Positions 13,337 through 19,972 of a DNA stretch of 23,853 nt are shown one piece after another. This DNA comes from Bifidobacteriaceae bacterium (GTDB lineage: Bacteria > Actinomycetota > Actinomycetes > Actinomycetales > WQXJ01): the NCBI GenBank assembly GCA_031265345.1, contig JAISCU010000261.1, positions 1-23,853 on the forward strand, read 5' to 3'. Numbering within the stretch: the first letter of the stretch is position 1; every line of letters starts with the position of its first letter. Both the position numbers and the translations under genes were made by a program. The notes under the pieces are model-generated. The model searched no databases and was not told the DNA's origin. It saw only the letters and a list, made by a program, of their open reading frames with translations.

Positions 13337-14263
13337 ATGTCTCAGCTCGACCACCCCTCGCGACCCTTCGGAGCCCTACTCACGGCAATGGCCACGCCGT
13401 TCGAGGTGGACGGGGCGCTGGACCTGCCGGGGGTCCGCCGCCTGGCCGCGCATCTGGTGGCGCACGGCCACGACGGGATAGTGGTCAACGGGACCACCGG
13501 CGAGGCCCCGACCACCACCGACGCCGAGAAACGCCTGGTCGTCGAGGCCGTCCGCGAGACCGTGGGACCCGCCATCAAGGTCGTGGCCGGCGTGGGCACC
13601 AACGACACGGCCCATTCGGTCCGTTTGGCCGCCGATGCCGCCGCCGCGGGTGCCGACGGTCTGTTGGCCGTCACACCGTACTACTCGCGACCCAGCCAGC
13701 GCGGCCTGGTGCAGCACTTCCTGCGGATCGCGGACGCCACCGAGCTGCCGGTCATGATCTACGACATTCCGGGGCGCAGCGCCGTCCAACTTCACCTAGA
13801 CACTTTGCGGGAACTGGCTGGGCATGAGCGGATCGTCGCCGTCAAGGACGCCACCGGCCAGGCGGGCGCCGCCTTCGAGAAGATGGTCGCCACCGACTTG
13901 GCCTATTACGCCGGCGACGACCTGCTCGGCTTGGCCTTCCTGGCCGGTGGCGCCTCCGGGGTGGTGTCCGTGATCGGGCACGTCACGGGGGATATTTGGC
14001 GCCAGGTGATCGATGCCGTGGACCAGGCCGACTTGGTGGCCGCGCGTCGCGCCATGGCTAGGTTGCTACCCGTGATTGACGCGGTCCTGGGCTCCGGCCA
14101 CGGCGCGGTCATGATCAAAGCCGCCCTGGAGATACTGGAGATCCTGCCCCGCCGGACGGTCCGGCTGCCTCTGGCCGAAGCCACCGAAGTCGAAGCCGGG
14201 CACGTTCGCCACGCCCTGGCCGTGGCGGGGCTGGGAGCCGGGCGAGCGGCATCGTCCGATTGA
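13337..14263 (+). CDS. dapA: 4-hydroxy-tetrahydrodipicolinate synthase (308 aa)
   Basis: It condenses pyruvate with aspartate-semialdehyde in the cytoplasm, the first committed step to diaminopimelate and lysine, and so feeds peptidoglycan synthesis. This TIM-barrel enzyme shows all key residues: NGTTGE (51-56) for pyruvate binding, Tyr116 in PYYSRP, the catalytic Tyr142 in IYDIPGR, and the Schiff-base Lys170 in IVAVKDATG. Its length is normal. ATG 13337 precedes the conserved LLTAMATPF strand by the usual distance; the upstream frame to 13223 is not DapA-like. The last residues (GRAASSD) are encoded by a GGCATCGTSC motif that overlaps the gene's 3' end. dapA directly upstream of rnj is a standard actinobacterial pair, and the 180-bp gap suggests either an operon or separate control. 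Confidence 0.95.
   Translation: MSQLDHPSRPFGALLTAMATPFEVDGALDLPGVRRLAAHLVAHGHDGIVVNGTTGEAPTTTDAEKRLVVEAVRETVGPAIKVVAGVGTNDTAHSVRLAADAAAAGADGLLAVTPYYSRPSQRGLVQHFLRIADATELPVMIYDIPGRSAVQLHLDTLRELAGHERIVAVKDATGQAGAAFEKMVATDLAYYAGDDLLGLAFLAGGASGVVSVIGHVTGDIWRQVIDAVDQADLVAARRAMARLLPVIDAVLGSGHGAVMIKAALEILEILPRRTVRLPLAEATEVEAGHVRHALAVAGLGAGRAASSD
14248..14258 (+). repeat. Interspersed motif GGCATCGTSC, copy 6, inside the dapA 3' end
   Basis: GGCATCGTCCG preceded by CCGGGCGA. It encodes the last residues of DapA and ends 5 bp before the gene end, so it has probably been captured as a C-terminal extension. Downstream, 14309-14332 has three 8-bp tandem GACAGCC(C) units of no known meaning. Confidence 0.4.
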
Positions 14264-14443
14264 TGGTTTGAAATGCTTTACCGCCCCCGTCCCCGCTGCG
14301 GGTCCGCCTGACAGCCCGACAGCCCGACAGCTTGGCCGACTGCCCGGCCAATAACCCGCGAATGACCCGCTAACGACCCGGCCAACCACTTGGCCAACAC
14401 CGCCAAGACCGTCTGACCGACGGCCCCGAAGAAGGAGCAACTG

Positions 14444-16132
14444 GTGCAATCACATATCTGGCCCGACCTGGGAGCCCCACCCGAACTCGAGGAAGGCGTG
14501 CTGCGGCTGACGCCTCTGGGCGGCCTGGGGGAGGTCGGCCGCAACATGACCGCGTTCGAGATCGACGGCCAACTGCTGCTGGTCGATTGCGGCGTGCTGT
14601 TCCCGGAAGAGCACCAGCCCGGCGTGGACCTGATCCTGCCGGACTTCGGGCCGATCCGCGACCGCCTGGATGACGTGGTGGCGCTGGTCCTGACCCACGG
14701 GCACGAGGACCACATCGGGGCGGTCCCCTACCTGCTGCGGCTGCGTGAAGACATACCTTTGGTGGGCTCCGGGCTGACGCTGGCGTTCGTCGAGGCGAAG
14801 CTGTCCGAGCATCGGATCAAGCCGGTGACATTGGTGGTGGACGACGGCTCGGTCGCCACCTTCGGGGCGTTCACCTGCGAATTCATGGCCGTGACCCATT
14901 CCATACCGGACGCTTTGGCCCTGACCATCACCACTGACGCCGGGCGCGTGCTCCACACCGGCGACTTCAAACTCGACCAGTTGCCGCTGGACGGGCGGGT
15001 GACGGACCTGCGGGCGTTCGCCCGGGCCGGCGACGAGGGCGTAGACCTGCTGATGATGGATTCGACCAACGCCGAGGTGCCCGGTTTCATCCCGACCGAG
15101 CGGGACATCGGACCGGTCCTCGACCTGGTGTTCGACCAGGCGCCCGGCCTGATCATGGTGGCGTGCTTCTCCTCCCACGTCCACCGCGTGCAGCAAGTGC
15201 TGGACGCCGCCGCGCTCCACGAACGCAAAGTCGCGTTCGCCGGACGCTCCATGATCCGGAACATGTCGATCGCTTTGGAGCTGGGCTTCCTGACCGCGCC
15301 CGAGGACATCATCGTGCCCCTGAACACAGCCGACGGCCTGCCCCGCGACGAGGTCGTGTTCGTCACCACCGGCTCCCAGGGCGAACCGATGGCCGCCCTG
15401 TCGCGCATCGCCAACGGCGACCACAAAATCCACGTCGGTCCTGGTGACACTGTTATCTTGGCGTCGTCGCTGATCCCCGGCAACGAGAACTCGGTCTACC
15501 GCGTGATCAACGGCCTGACCCGCATGGGCGCGAAAGTGGTCCACAAGGGCAACGCCGCCGTTCATGTCTCCGGTCACGCTGCCACAGGCGAACTGTTGTA
15601 CACACTGAATATTGTGAGTCCGCGCTGCGTCATGCCGATCCACGGCGAGGTCCGCCAACTGGTGGCGGCCGGTCAGCACGCGGTGGCCACCGGGGTGCCT
15701 TCCGATCAGGTGGTGCTGGTCGAGAACGGCATGGTGGTCGATCTGGCCGACGGCCTGGCGGAAGTGGTCGGCGCCGTCGAAGTCGGCAACGTCTACGTGG
15801 ACGGCTCGTCCGTCGGCGAACTGACCGAGGTCGAACTGAAGGACCGCCGCATCCTGGGCGACGAGGGCTTCGTCTCGATCTTCGCCGTGGTCGATCCGGC
15901 CGAGGGCTACATCATGGTCGAGCCCACCATCCAGGCCCGCGGCATGGCCGAGGAGGACCAGGTCTTCGACGAATTGGTCGGTCAGATCAGCCAAGCCCTG
16001 GTCCTGGCGATGGACCAAGGAGCCCACGACACGCATCAGCTCCAGCAGGTCATGCGGCGCGTGGCCGGGCGCTGGATCTCCAAGAAGCTCCGTCGCCGGC
16101 CCATGATCATTCCCGTGATCGTGCTGGCCTGA
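14444..16132 (+). CDS. rnj: Ribonuclease J (562 aa)
   Basis: It is a metallo-beta-lactamase/beta-CASP ribonuclease with 5'-3' exonuclease and endonuclease activity, central to mRNA decay and rRNA maturation in actinobacteria. The metal site THGHEDH lies at 84-90, and further ligands are in HSIPDA and HTGDFKLD. Beta-CASP motifs follow: MMDSTNAE, FSSHVHRVQQ, GRSMIRNM, TTGSQGEP and SGHAATGE. The C-terminal domain ends near KLRRRPMIIPVI, a usual family ending. GTG 14444 is preceded by GAAGGAG with 6-nt spacing, a strong start signal. Its length is typical and nothing appears missing. Downstream, 98 bp separate it from a convergent accessory gene. Confidence 0.95.
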   Translation: MQSHIWPDLGAPPELEEGVLRLTPLGGLGEVGRNMTAFEIDGQLLLVDCGVLFPEEHQPGVDLILPDFGPIRDRLDDVVALVLTHGHEDHIGAVPYLLRLREDIPLVGSGLTLAFVEAKLSEHRIKPVTLVVDDGSVATFGAFTCEFMAVTHSIPDALALTITTDAGRVLHTGDFKLDQLPLDGRVTDLRAFARAGDEGVDLLMMDSTNAEVPGFIPTERDIGPVLDLVFDQAPGLIMVACFSSHVHRVQQVLDAAALHERKVAFAGRSMIRNMSIALELGFLTAPEDIIVPLNTADGLPRDEVVFVTTGSQGEPMAALSRIANGDHKIHVGPGDTVILASSLIPGNENSVYRVINGLTRMGAKVVHKGNAAVHVSGHAATGELLYTLNIVSPRCVMPIHGEVRQLVAAGQHAVATGVPSDQVVLVENGMVVDLADGLAEVVGAVEVGNVYVDGSSVGELTEVELKDRRILGDEGFVSIFAVVDPAEGYIMVEPTIQARGMAEEDQVFDELVGQISQALVLAMDQGAHDTHQLQQVMRRVAGRWISKKLRRRPMIIPVIVLA

Positions 16133-16135
16133 CGC

Positions 16136-16192
16136 CGGTTGGGCGGATTGGTCCGGTTGGGCGGGTTAGGCCGGTTGGGCCGGTTGGGCCGG
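16136..16192 (+). repeat. Short tandem repeats of CCGGTTGGG in the rnj 3' gap
   Basis: Five to six imperfect 9-10-bp units (CCGGTTGGG(C)) fill most of the 98-bp gap between the convergent rnj and DUF559 genes. The regularly spaced GG/GGG runs could form a weak G-quadruplex or act as a transcription pause; there is no classic hairpin terminator here. Confidence 0.6.
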
Positions 16193-16230
16193 CGATCTCA
16201 GCGTGATCGGGGCGGCCTTGCGTCGTGGAC

Positions 16231-17127
16231 TCAGCGGGATTCGGCCAGCGCTCGGGCGATCTGGTCGGCGCAATGGTCGGGTCTGCCCGTTATGTCCTCC
16301 CAGGTGAACCGCAGCACGCGATAGCCGTCGTTGACCAGGCTGTTCTGCCTGGCACGGTCGGTTTGGAAGGCGCTCTTGCTGCCGTGCGCGCCCCAGCCGT
16401 CCACTTCTCCCACCAGTTTCTGTGCGCGAAAGAGCAGGTCGGCGCGGGCGGTAGTACCGTCGCGCAGGCGGATTTTCGCATTCGCTTCCCAGCCGCCGAT
16501 GCCGCGCTTCCGCAGTATCGCTTGGAACCTCAGCTCCGCCTGCGAGCCGGCACCCGCCTTCAGCATGTGGGCATAGTTCCGCAGGCGGCGGACGTTCCTC
16601 CTGTTGGCGCGATGGTCCACCAACTGGTCGAACGCCGTTGTGGCCATCAAGTCCCGCGCCAGCGCCCACGCGAACAAGTGATCGGCGTCCTTCGGGTCGA
16701 GCGCGGCGAGCGAATCAACCAGTGCGGCCCCTTGCTTCTGCAGCTTCAGTCCTCCGCGATCACCCATTTCTTGCTCGGTCAAACCCACCCGCTTGACGTC
16801 GATCCGGTAGAGCCGCCATCGATGGCTGGCAGATGCGATCAGCACACTTTGGCTTGCGGGCAAAGGGGCGTTTGGCCGCCACAGCTTCAGAGCGCTCGGT
16901 CCCCAGATGACGGCACCGGGGAGCGTCAATTCTGCGGCCCATGCTCCCTGTTCGGGGCCGATCGGGTTGCCTTTGACCACGAACCCCTTTCCAGCGACTC
17001 GAACCCAGCGGCGGTCGCTCGTGGCGAGATCGGCCTGGCGGCGAGTCATGCCGAGTTCGAGCGCCTGGTGCCTCGTGAAGACTCCGGCCTGGTGCTGCCT
17101 GAGCGAAGCGAAAGACTCATGATCCAT
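16231..17127 (-). CDS. AbiEi-like N-terminal domain plus DUF559 (Vsr-like nuclease fold) protein (298 aa)
   Basis: The N-terminus (HQAGVFTRHQALELGMTRRQ) is the winged-helix type found in AbiEi antitoxins and many actinobacterial DUF559 proteins. It is followed by RWVRVAGKGFVV and a middle domain with a GPSALKLW strand. The C-terminal DUF559 domain, about residues 190-298, belongs to the Vsr/PD-(D/E)XK-like fold. Candidate catalytic residues are Glu198, Asp230 in RADLLF, and Glu241 and Asp243 in GEVDGWGAH. The ending NDGYRVLRFTWEDI is highly typical. This is a very common, functionally uncharacterised actinobacterial family, often next to mobile or repeat DNA. ATG 17127 was chosen for family length; no strong ribosome binding site is visible. 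No AbiEii partner is adjacent. Confidence 0.85.
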   Translation of the reverse strand: MDHESFASLRQHQAGVFTRHQALELGMTRRQADLATSDRRWVRVAGKGFVVKGNPIGPEQGAWAAELTLPGAVIWGPSALKLWRPNAPLPASQSVLIASASHRWRLYRIDVKRVGLTEQEMGDRGGLKLQKQGAALVDSLAALDPKDADHLFAWALARDLMATTAFDQLVDHRANRRNVRRLRNYAHMLKAGAGSQAELRFQAILRKRGIGGWEANAKIRLRDGTTARADLLFRAQKLVGEVDGWGAHGSKSAFQTDRARQNSLVNDGYRVLRFTWEDITGRPDHCADQIARALAESR

Positions 17128-17187
17128 TCCGGCATCATGTCCCGGCGAGCCGTTCGGCCGTCGCCATAATCAGGATGCCTGTGGACA

Positions 17188-17424
17188 ACGCTCCGGAATC
17201 GAGTGCCCACATTTGCACCTGTGTCAACGTCGAGTGCCTAGAATTGCACGCGATTCCAAATTGCTCAAGTCGCTGACCTGCGAAGATGCAACACGCGCCC
17301 ATGCAGAAGCGGGCACTCGATGAGTTGCACGGTGCAAAAGCGGGCACTCGACGACCCGGATGGTGCAGAATGAGGCACTCGATGACTTGGACGGTGCAAA
17401 AGCGGGCACTCGGTGCCGAGGCGC
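17188..17424. repeat. 31-bp-period repeat array: two inverted and four direct units
   Basis: Four head-to-tail 31-bp units occupy 17301-17331, 17332-17362, 17363-17393 and 17394-17424, each with a core close to GTGCAAAAGCGGGCACTCGA and an 11-bp variable part. Two more units in reverse orientation, also exactly 31 bp apart, lie at 17188-17218 and 17219-17249. Every unit keeps TGCA...GGCACTCG. The period does not preserve a reading frame. A DnaA-box-like TGTGGACAA (17180-17188) abuts the array. Confidence 0.8.
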
Positions 17425-17517
17425 TCGCAAACCAGTGGACTGGGCGGTTAGGCGCGTGCAAAATAGCTGACTCGGGCACCTGCGGACGTGCGGAACCACT
17501 GCCCAACCTGCTCCGCG

Positions 17518-17555
17518 GCTCCGTGATGAAGGAAAGTCGCATCGACTTTCGGAGC
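17518..17555 (+). repeat. Hairpin element, copy c (38 bp)
   Basis: GCTCCG (17518-17523), a 9-nt TGATGAAGG bulge, AAAGTCG-CAT-CGACTTT (17533-17549, perfect) and CGGAGC (17550-17555). The outer and inner arms stack into one long stem with a one-sided bulge. It matches copy a at 12546-12583 in length and arrangement. Confidence 0.7.
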
Positions 17556-17832
17556 GGCGAACGCGGCGAGGTTGGCCAGGCAGAACCCCGGACTCGGCGA
17601 GCGTCGCTGTGCGAGATCCGGGAACCGATGCCGGCGGGCTGCGCAGCAACGCCTGACTCGATGGCGAAGACCGCGCAAAACGGCGGGTTCGGAGGCCGAG
17701 GCGCTGGTGAGACGAAAGGATCGCCCAGTTGGCGAGGAACGCGCAGAACGGCGGACCCGGTGCCGAAGCGCTGGTGAAACCACTGGCTCGGCGGCTGCCA
17801 CCATGCAAAGTAGCTGCCCAGCCTGCGCCGCG

Positions 17833-17900
17833 GTTCCACGATGGGGAAAGGGCCGCGAACTCGAACTTGTTGACCAACGGCTACGCGGTACTTTCGGAGC
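17833..17900 (+). repeat. Hairpin element, copy d (enlarged)
   Basis: GTTCCACGATGGGG precedes AAAG (17847-17850). The partner CTTT is at 17891-17894, followed by CGGAGC (17895-17900). Between them a 40-nt insert carries its own CCGCG/CGCGG arms (17853-17857 and 17884-17888) and a GTTG/CAAC mini-stem, so the structure is elongated but still pairs. It lies in the second copy of the 345-bp duplication. Confidence 0.4.
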
Positions 17901-18029
17901 AGCGGTCTCGGCTGCCGGCAGAGCTCATGTCGGTCGGTCTCGACTGGCACCCGGCGCAAACCCCTGGAGTCGGTGCTGGCATGCGCCCAGCAACGCCTGA
18001 CTGGATGAAACCGAGAAGGCCAGCGAGCG

Positions 18030-19481
18030 TTAGTCGTCCGCCAGGACCCGGCCCCGCATCTCCGGCAGCGCCCAGGACGCCAACGCCGCGACCACGAAGA
18101 AGGCGGAGAAGATCGCGAACACCCAGCCCGTGCCGAGCGCCTGGTGCAACGGCAGGGTCACCAGCGTCGTCACGATCGAGGCGACTCGTCCGAACCCGGC
18201 CGCCCAGCCTGCACCGGTGCCGCGCAGCGAGGTCGGGTAGATCTCCGGTGTGATCGCGTACAGCGCGCCCCACGCTCCGAGGTTGAAGAAGCTCAGCAGC
18301 ATGCCTGCCGCGATGACCGTGTTGGGCGATCCCGCCTGTGAGAACAGCCCAGCCGCCGCCGCCGATCCGACCAGGAACACGGTCAACGTCACGCGACGGC
18401 CCAGTTGCTCGATCAGCCACGCCGCGCAGGCGTAGCCGGGCAGTTGGGCCAGGGTGATGATGAGGGTGTAGCCGAGCGACTTGGTGACGGTCAGGCCATC
18501 GGCCACCAGCAACGATGGCAGCCAGGTGAACGCGCCGTAGTAGGCGAAGTTGACGCAGAACCAGACCGCCCAGATGGCGACGGTCCGCCGCGCCATGCCG
18601 CTTTGGAACAGCGCCGAAGGCTTGGCCCGCACCGGCACGAACTCCGCGCCGGCGTCTTCGCCTGCGACCGATATGTCCGATGCCGCGCCGTGGGCCCGGC
18701 TCTCAGGCCGGGTCGCGGCGGGCTTGGCTTGGGCGCCACCTGAGTGAGCGGCATCGGACACGGGGGTAGTGCGCGACTGCGGGGACGCGGCCGCCTCGAA
18801 GGCCTTGACCGCGGCTTCCGCTTCATCGAAGCGGCCCTTCGACTCCAGGAACCGGATCGACTCCGGCAGCGAGCGCCGCACGAAAACCGCGTAGATGGCG
18901 GGCAGCGCGCCGAGGGCCAGCGCCCAGCGCCACCCGCTCGCGCCGAACGCTCCGGTCGGCGAGGCGACGTAGTAGCCGATCAGCGCCGCTGCCGTCCAAC
19001 CGACTGCCCAGAAGGCCTCGAGCCAGACGATCACCCTTCCCCTGATGCGGGGCGGGGAGAACTCGCTCACCAGGGTCGAGGCGACGGGGAGCTCGGCGCC
19101 CAGGCCCAGGCCGACGGCGAAACGCAACGCGATCAACGCGCCGACTCCCCAGGCCAGCGCGCTGGCGCCGGTGGCCACGCCGTAGATCAACAGGGTGAGA
19201 GCGAAGACTTGGCGGCGGCCCAGGCGGTCGGCGATCAGCCCGCCCAGCGAAGCCCCGATCGCCATGCCGGCGAACCCGGCCGACGCGATCCAGGACTTGT
19301 CGGCAGCAGTGACGTTCCAGCTCTCCGGGAGTGCGACCAGGATGAACGAGATCAGGCCGACATCCATCGCGTCCATCGCCCAGCCGAGGCCGGAGCCCCA
19401 GAGCAGACGGCCGTGCATGCGGTTGAAGCGGAGCGCGTCGAGGCGCTTGGAACGGGTGTGGCTATCCCGGATCAGTGTCAC
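18030..19481 (-). CDS. MFS transporter, metabolite:H+ symporter type (NiaP-like)
   Basis: A 12-segment major facilitator of the sugar/aromatic-acid/niacin porter group. The opening RLLWGSGLGWAMDAMDVGLI is the family hallmark shared with niacin transporter NiaP. The signature GLIADRLGRRQVFAL between TM2 and TM3, ELPVASTLVSEFSPPRIRGR near TM4 and PEIYPTSLRGTGAGWA near TM10/11 are all present. The central cytoplasmic loop (about residues 220-300) is much longer than usual, and polar and Ala/Ser/Pro-rich. The start GTG 19481 has AAGGA 8 nt upstream. The cargo is inferred only; no NAD-pathway gene is nearby. It is transcribed away from ftsK, with repeats on both sides of the gene. Confidence 0.82.
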   Translation of the reverse strand: MTLIRDSHTRSKRLDALRFNRMHGRLLWGSGLGWAMDAMDVGLISFILVALPESWNVTAADKSWIASAGFAGMAIGASLGGLIADRLGRRQVFALTLLIYGVATGASALAWGVGALIALRFAVGLGLGAELPVASTLVSEFSPPRIRGRVIVWLEAFWAVGWTAAALIGYYVASPTGAFGASGWRWALALGALPAIYAVFVRRSLPESIRFLESKGRFDEAEAAVKAFEAAASPQSRTTPVSDAAHSGGAQAKPAATRPESRAHGAASDISVAGEDAGAEFVPVRAKPSALFQSGMARRTVAIWAVWFCVNFAYYGAFTWLPSLLVADGLTVTKSLGYTLIITLAQLPGYACAAWLIEQLGRRVTLTVFLVGSAAAAGLFSQAGSPNTVIAAGMLLSFFNLGAWGALYAITPEIYPTSLRGTGAGWAAGFGRVASIVTTLVTLPLHQALGTGWVFAIFSAFFVVAALASWALPEMRGRVLADD

Positions 19482-19501
19482 TGGTCGAGTCCTTAACTGT
19501 C

Positions 19502-19544
19502 GGCTAGCAGGCTGTGGGCCAGCCGGTGGCTAGCGGGTTGTGGG
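19502..19544. repeat. Short direct repeat upstream of the MFS gene
   Basis: GGCTAGCAGGCTGTGGG (19502-19518) recurs as GGCTAGCGGGTTGTGGG (19528-19544), 26 bp apart, within 65 bp of the transporter start. It may be a pair of regulator sites in its leader or promoter. Confidence 0.45.
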
Positions 19545-19699
19545 TCGCCTAGGCACCTGGTCGGCGCCTCCTGACAGTCACCCGGCTGGGAACTCGGTAC
19601 GCTCTTCCCAACCGTGTGGCCTGCCAAGGATTATCCCTCCTGTTCACGATGTGACCAAAACCCGTCCACATTCTGAACACGCGCCGCGCTCGTGCCGAA

Positions 19700-19722
19700 C
19701 CCCAATTGGGGACAGTCCCCAA
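19700..19722. repeat. REP-like palindrome (GGGGACAGTCCCC type)
   Basis: The palindrome CCCCAATTGGGG (19700-19711) overlaps TTGGGGACAGTCCCCAA (19706-19722), which has perfect 8-bp arms around a single A. This sequence type is well known as part of repetitive extragenic palindromes linked to REP-associated tyrosine transposases. No transposase is present here. Confidence 0.55.
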
Positions 19723-19752
19723 CTATCGTCACGCCAGGACATTAGGACAATA

Positions 19753-19763
19753 TGCACGATGCC
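19753..19763 (-). repeat. Interspersed motif GGCATCGTSC, copy 7
   Basis: TGCACGATGCC is the reverse complement of GGCATCGTGCA. It lies between the REP-like palindrome and the doubled palindrome, within the 491-bp MFS-ftsK gap. Confidence 0.4.
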
Positions 19764-19788
19764 GCTTGGTCGGCCCTGCTTTGCGCTC

Positions 19789-19857
19789 CGTCCGCCCAAT
19801 AAGTCTCCTGGAGACTCTTTCGTCCGCCCAATAAGTCTCCTGGAGACTTTTTGGGCG
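19789..19857. repeat. Two tandem 32-bp units forming a strong palindrome upstream of ftsK
   Basis: Units 19789-19820 and 19821-19852 differ at one base. Each contains AGTCTCC-T-GGAGACT. The second is extended by flanking CGCCCAA (19825-19831) and TTGGGCG (19851-19857), giving a 33-bp near-perfect palindrome whose right arm includes TTTTT. It can be a strong transcription terminator, an attenuator for the ftsK leader, or a mobile palindromic unit. Confidence 0.75.
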
Positions 19858-19962
19858 TCGCTCTGGTTTTCGGGTCGGCTTCGGGGTGGTCGTCTGGGCG
19901 GGGAGGACGGGCAGCACGGTGTGTCACGGGCGATCGTGTCAGTGGTGGCCGTTAGCCTGAAT

Positions 19963-19972
19963 TGCACGATGC
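19963..19972 (-). repeat. Interspersed motif, degenerate copy 8, at the ftsK start
   Basis: TGCACGATGC reads AGCATCGTGCA on the minus strand, one base off the core. It ends exactly at the TTG start of ftsK. A TANNNT box (TAGCCT, 19953-19958) lies just upstream. Confidence 0.3.

Larger units (their letters stand above)
17394..18010. repeat. Diverged ~345-bp tandem duplication
   Basis: Matching landmarks recur at a nearly constant offset. The GTGCCGAGGCGCT block occurs at 17394 onward and again at 17741 onward (offset 347). TGCAAARTAGCTG occurs at 17456 and 17802 (346). AGCAACGCCTGACT occurs at 17645 and 17989 (344). The hairpin element occurs in both copies (17518 and 17833). An extra partial copy of the first block sits at 17673. 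The 900-bp gap 17128-18029 holds no gene I can support. Confidence 0.65.

Noticed and set aside
14450..16036. 528-codon minus-strand frame opposite rnj
   Set aside because: RNase J on the plus strand is unmistakable; the antisense product is His/Gln/Asp-rich shadow sequence.
17301..17424. CRISPR array
   Set aside because: The units are 31 bp head to tail, with only ~11 bp variable between imperfect 20-bp cores, and they occur in both orientations. There are no spacers of CRISPR size, no leader and no cas genes.
17850..17900. DUF559 C-terminal fragment (frame reading NLLTNGYAVL)
   Set aside because: It resembles NSLVNDGYRVL of the neighbouring DUF559 gene, but the match covers about ten residues inside a repeat stem and no catalytic part is present. 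Chance or repeat structure explains it as well.
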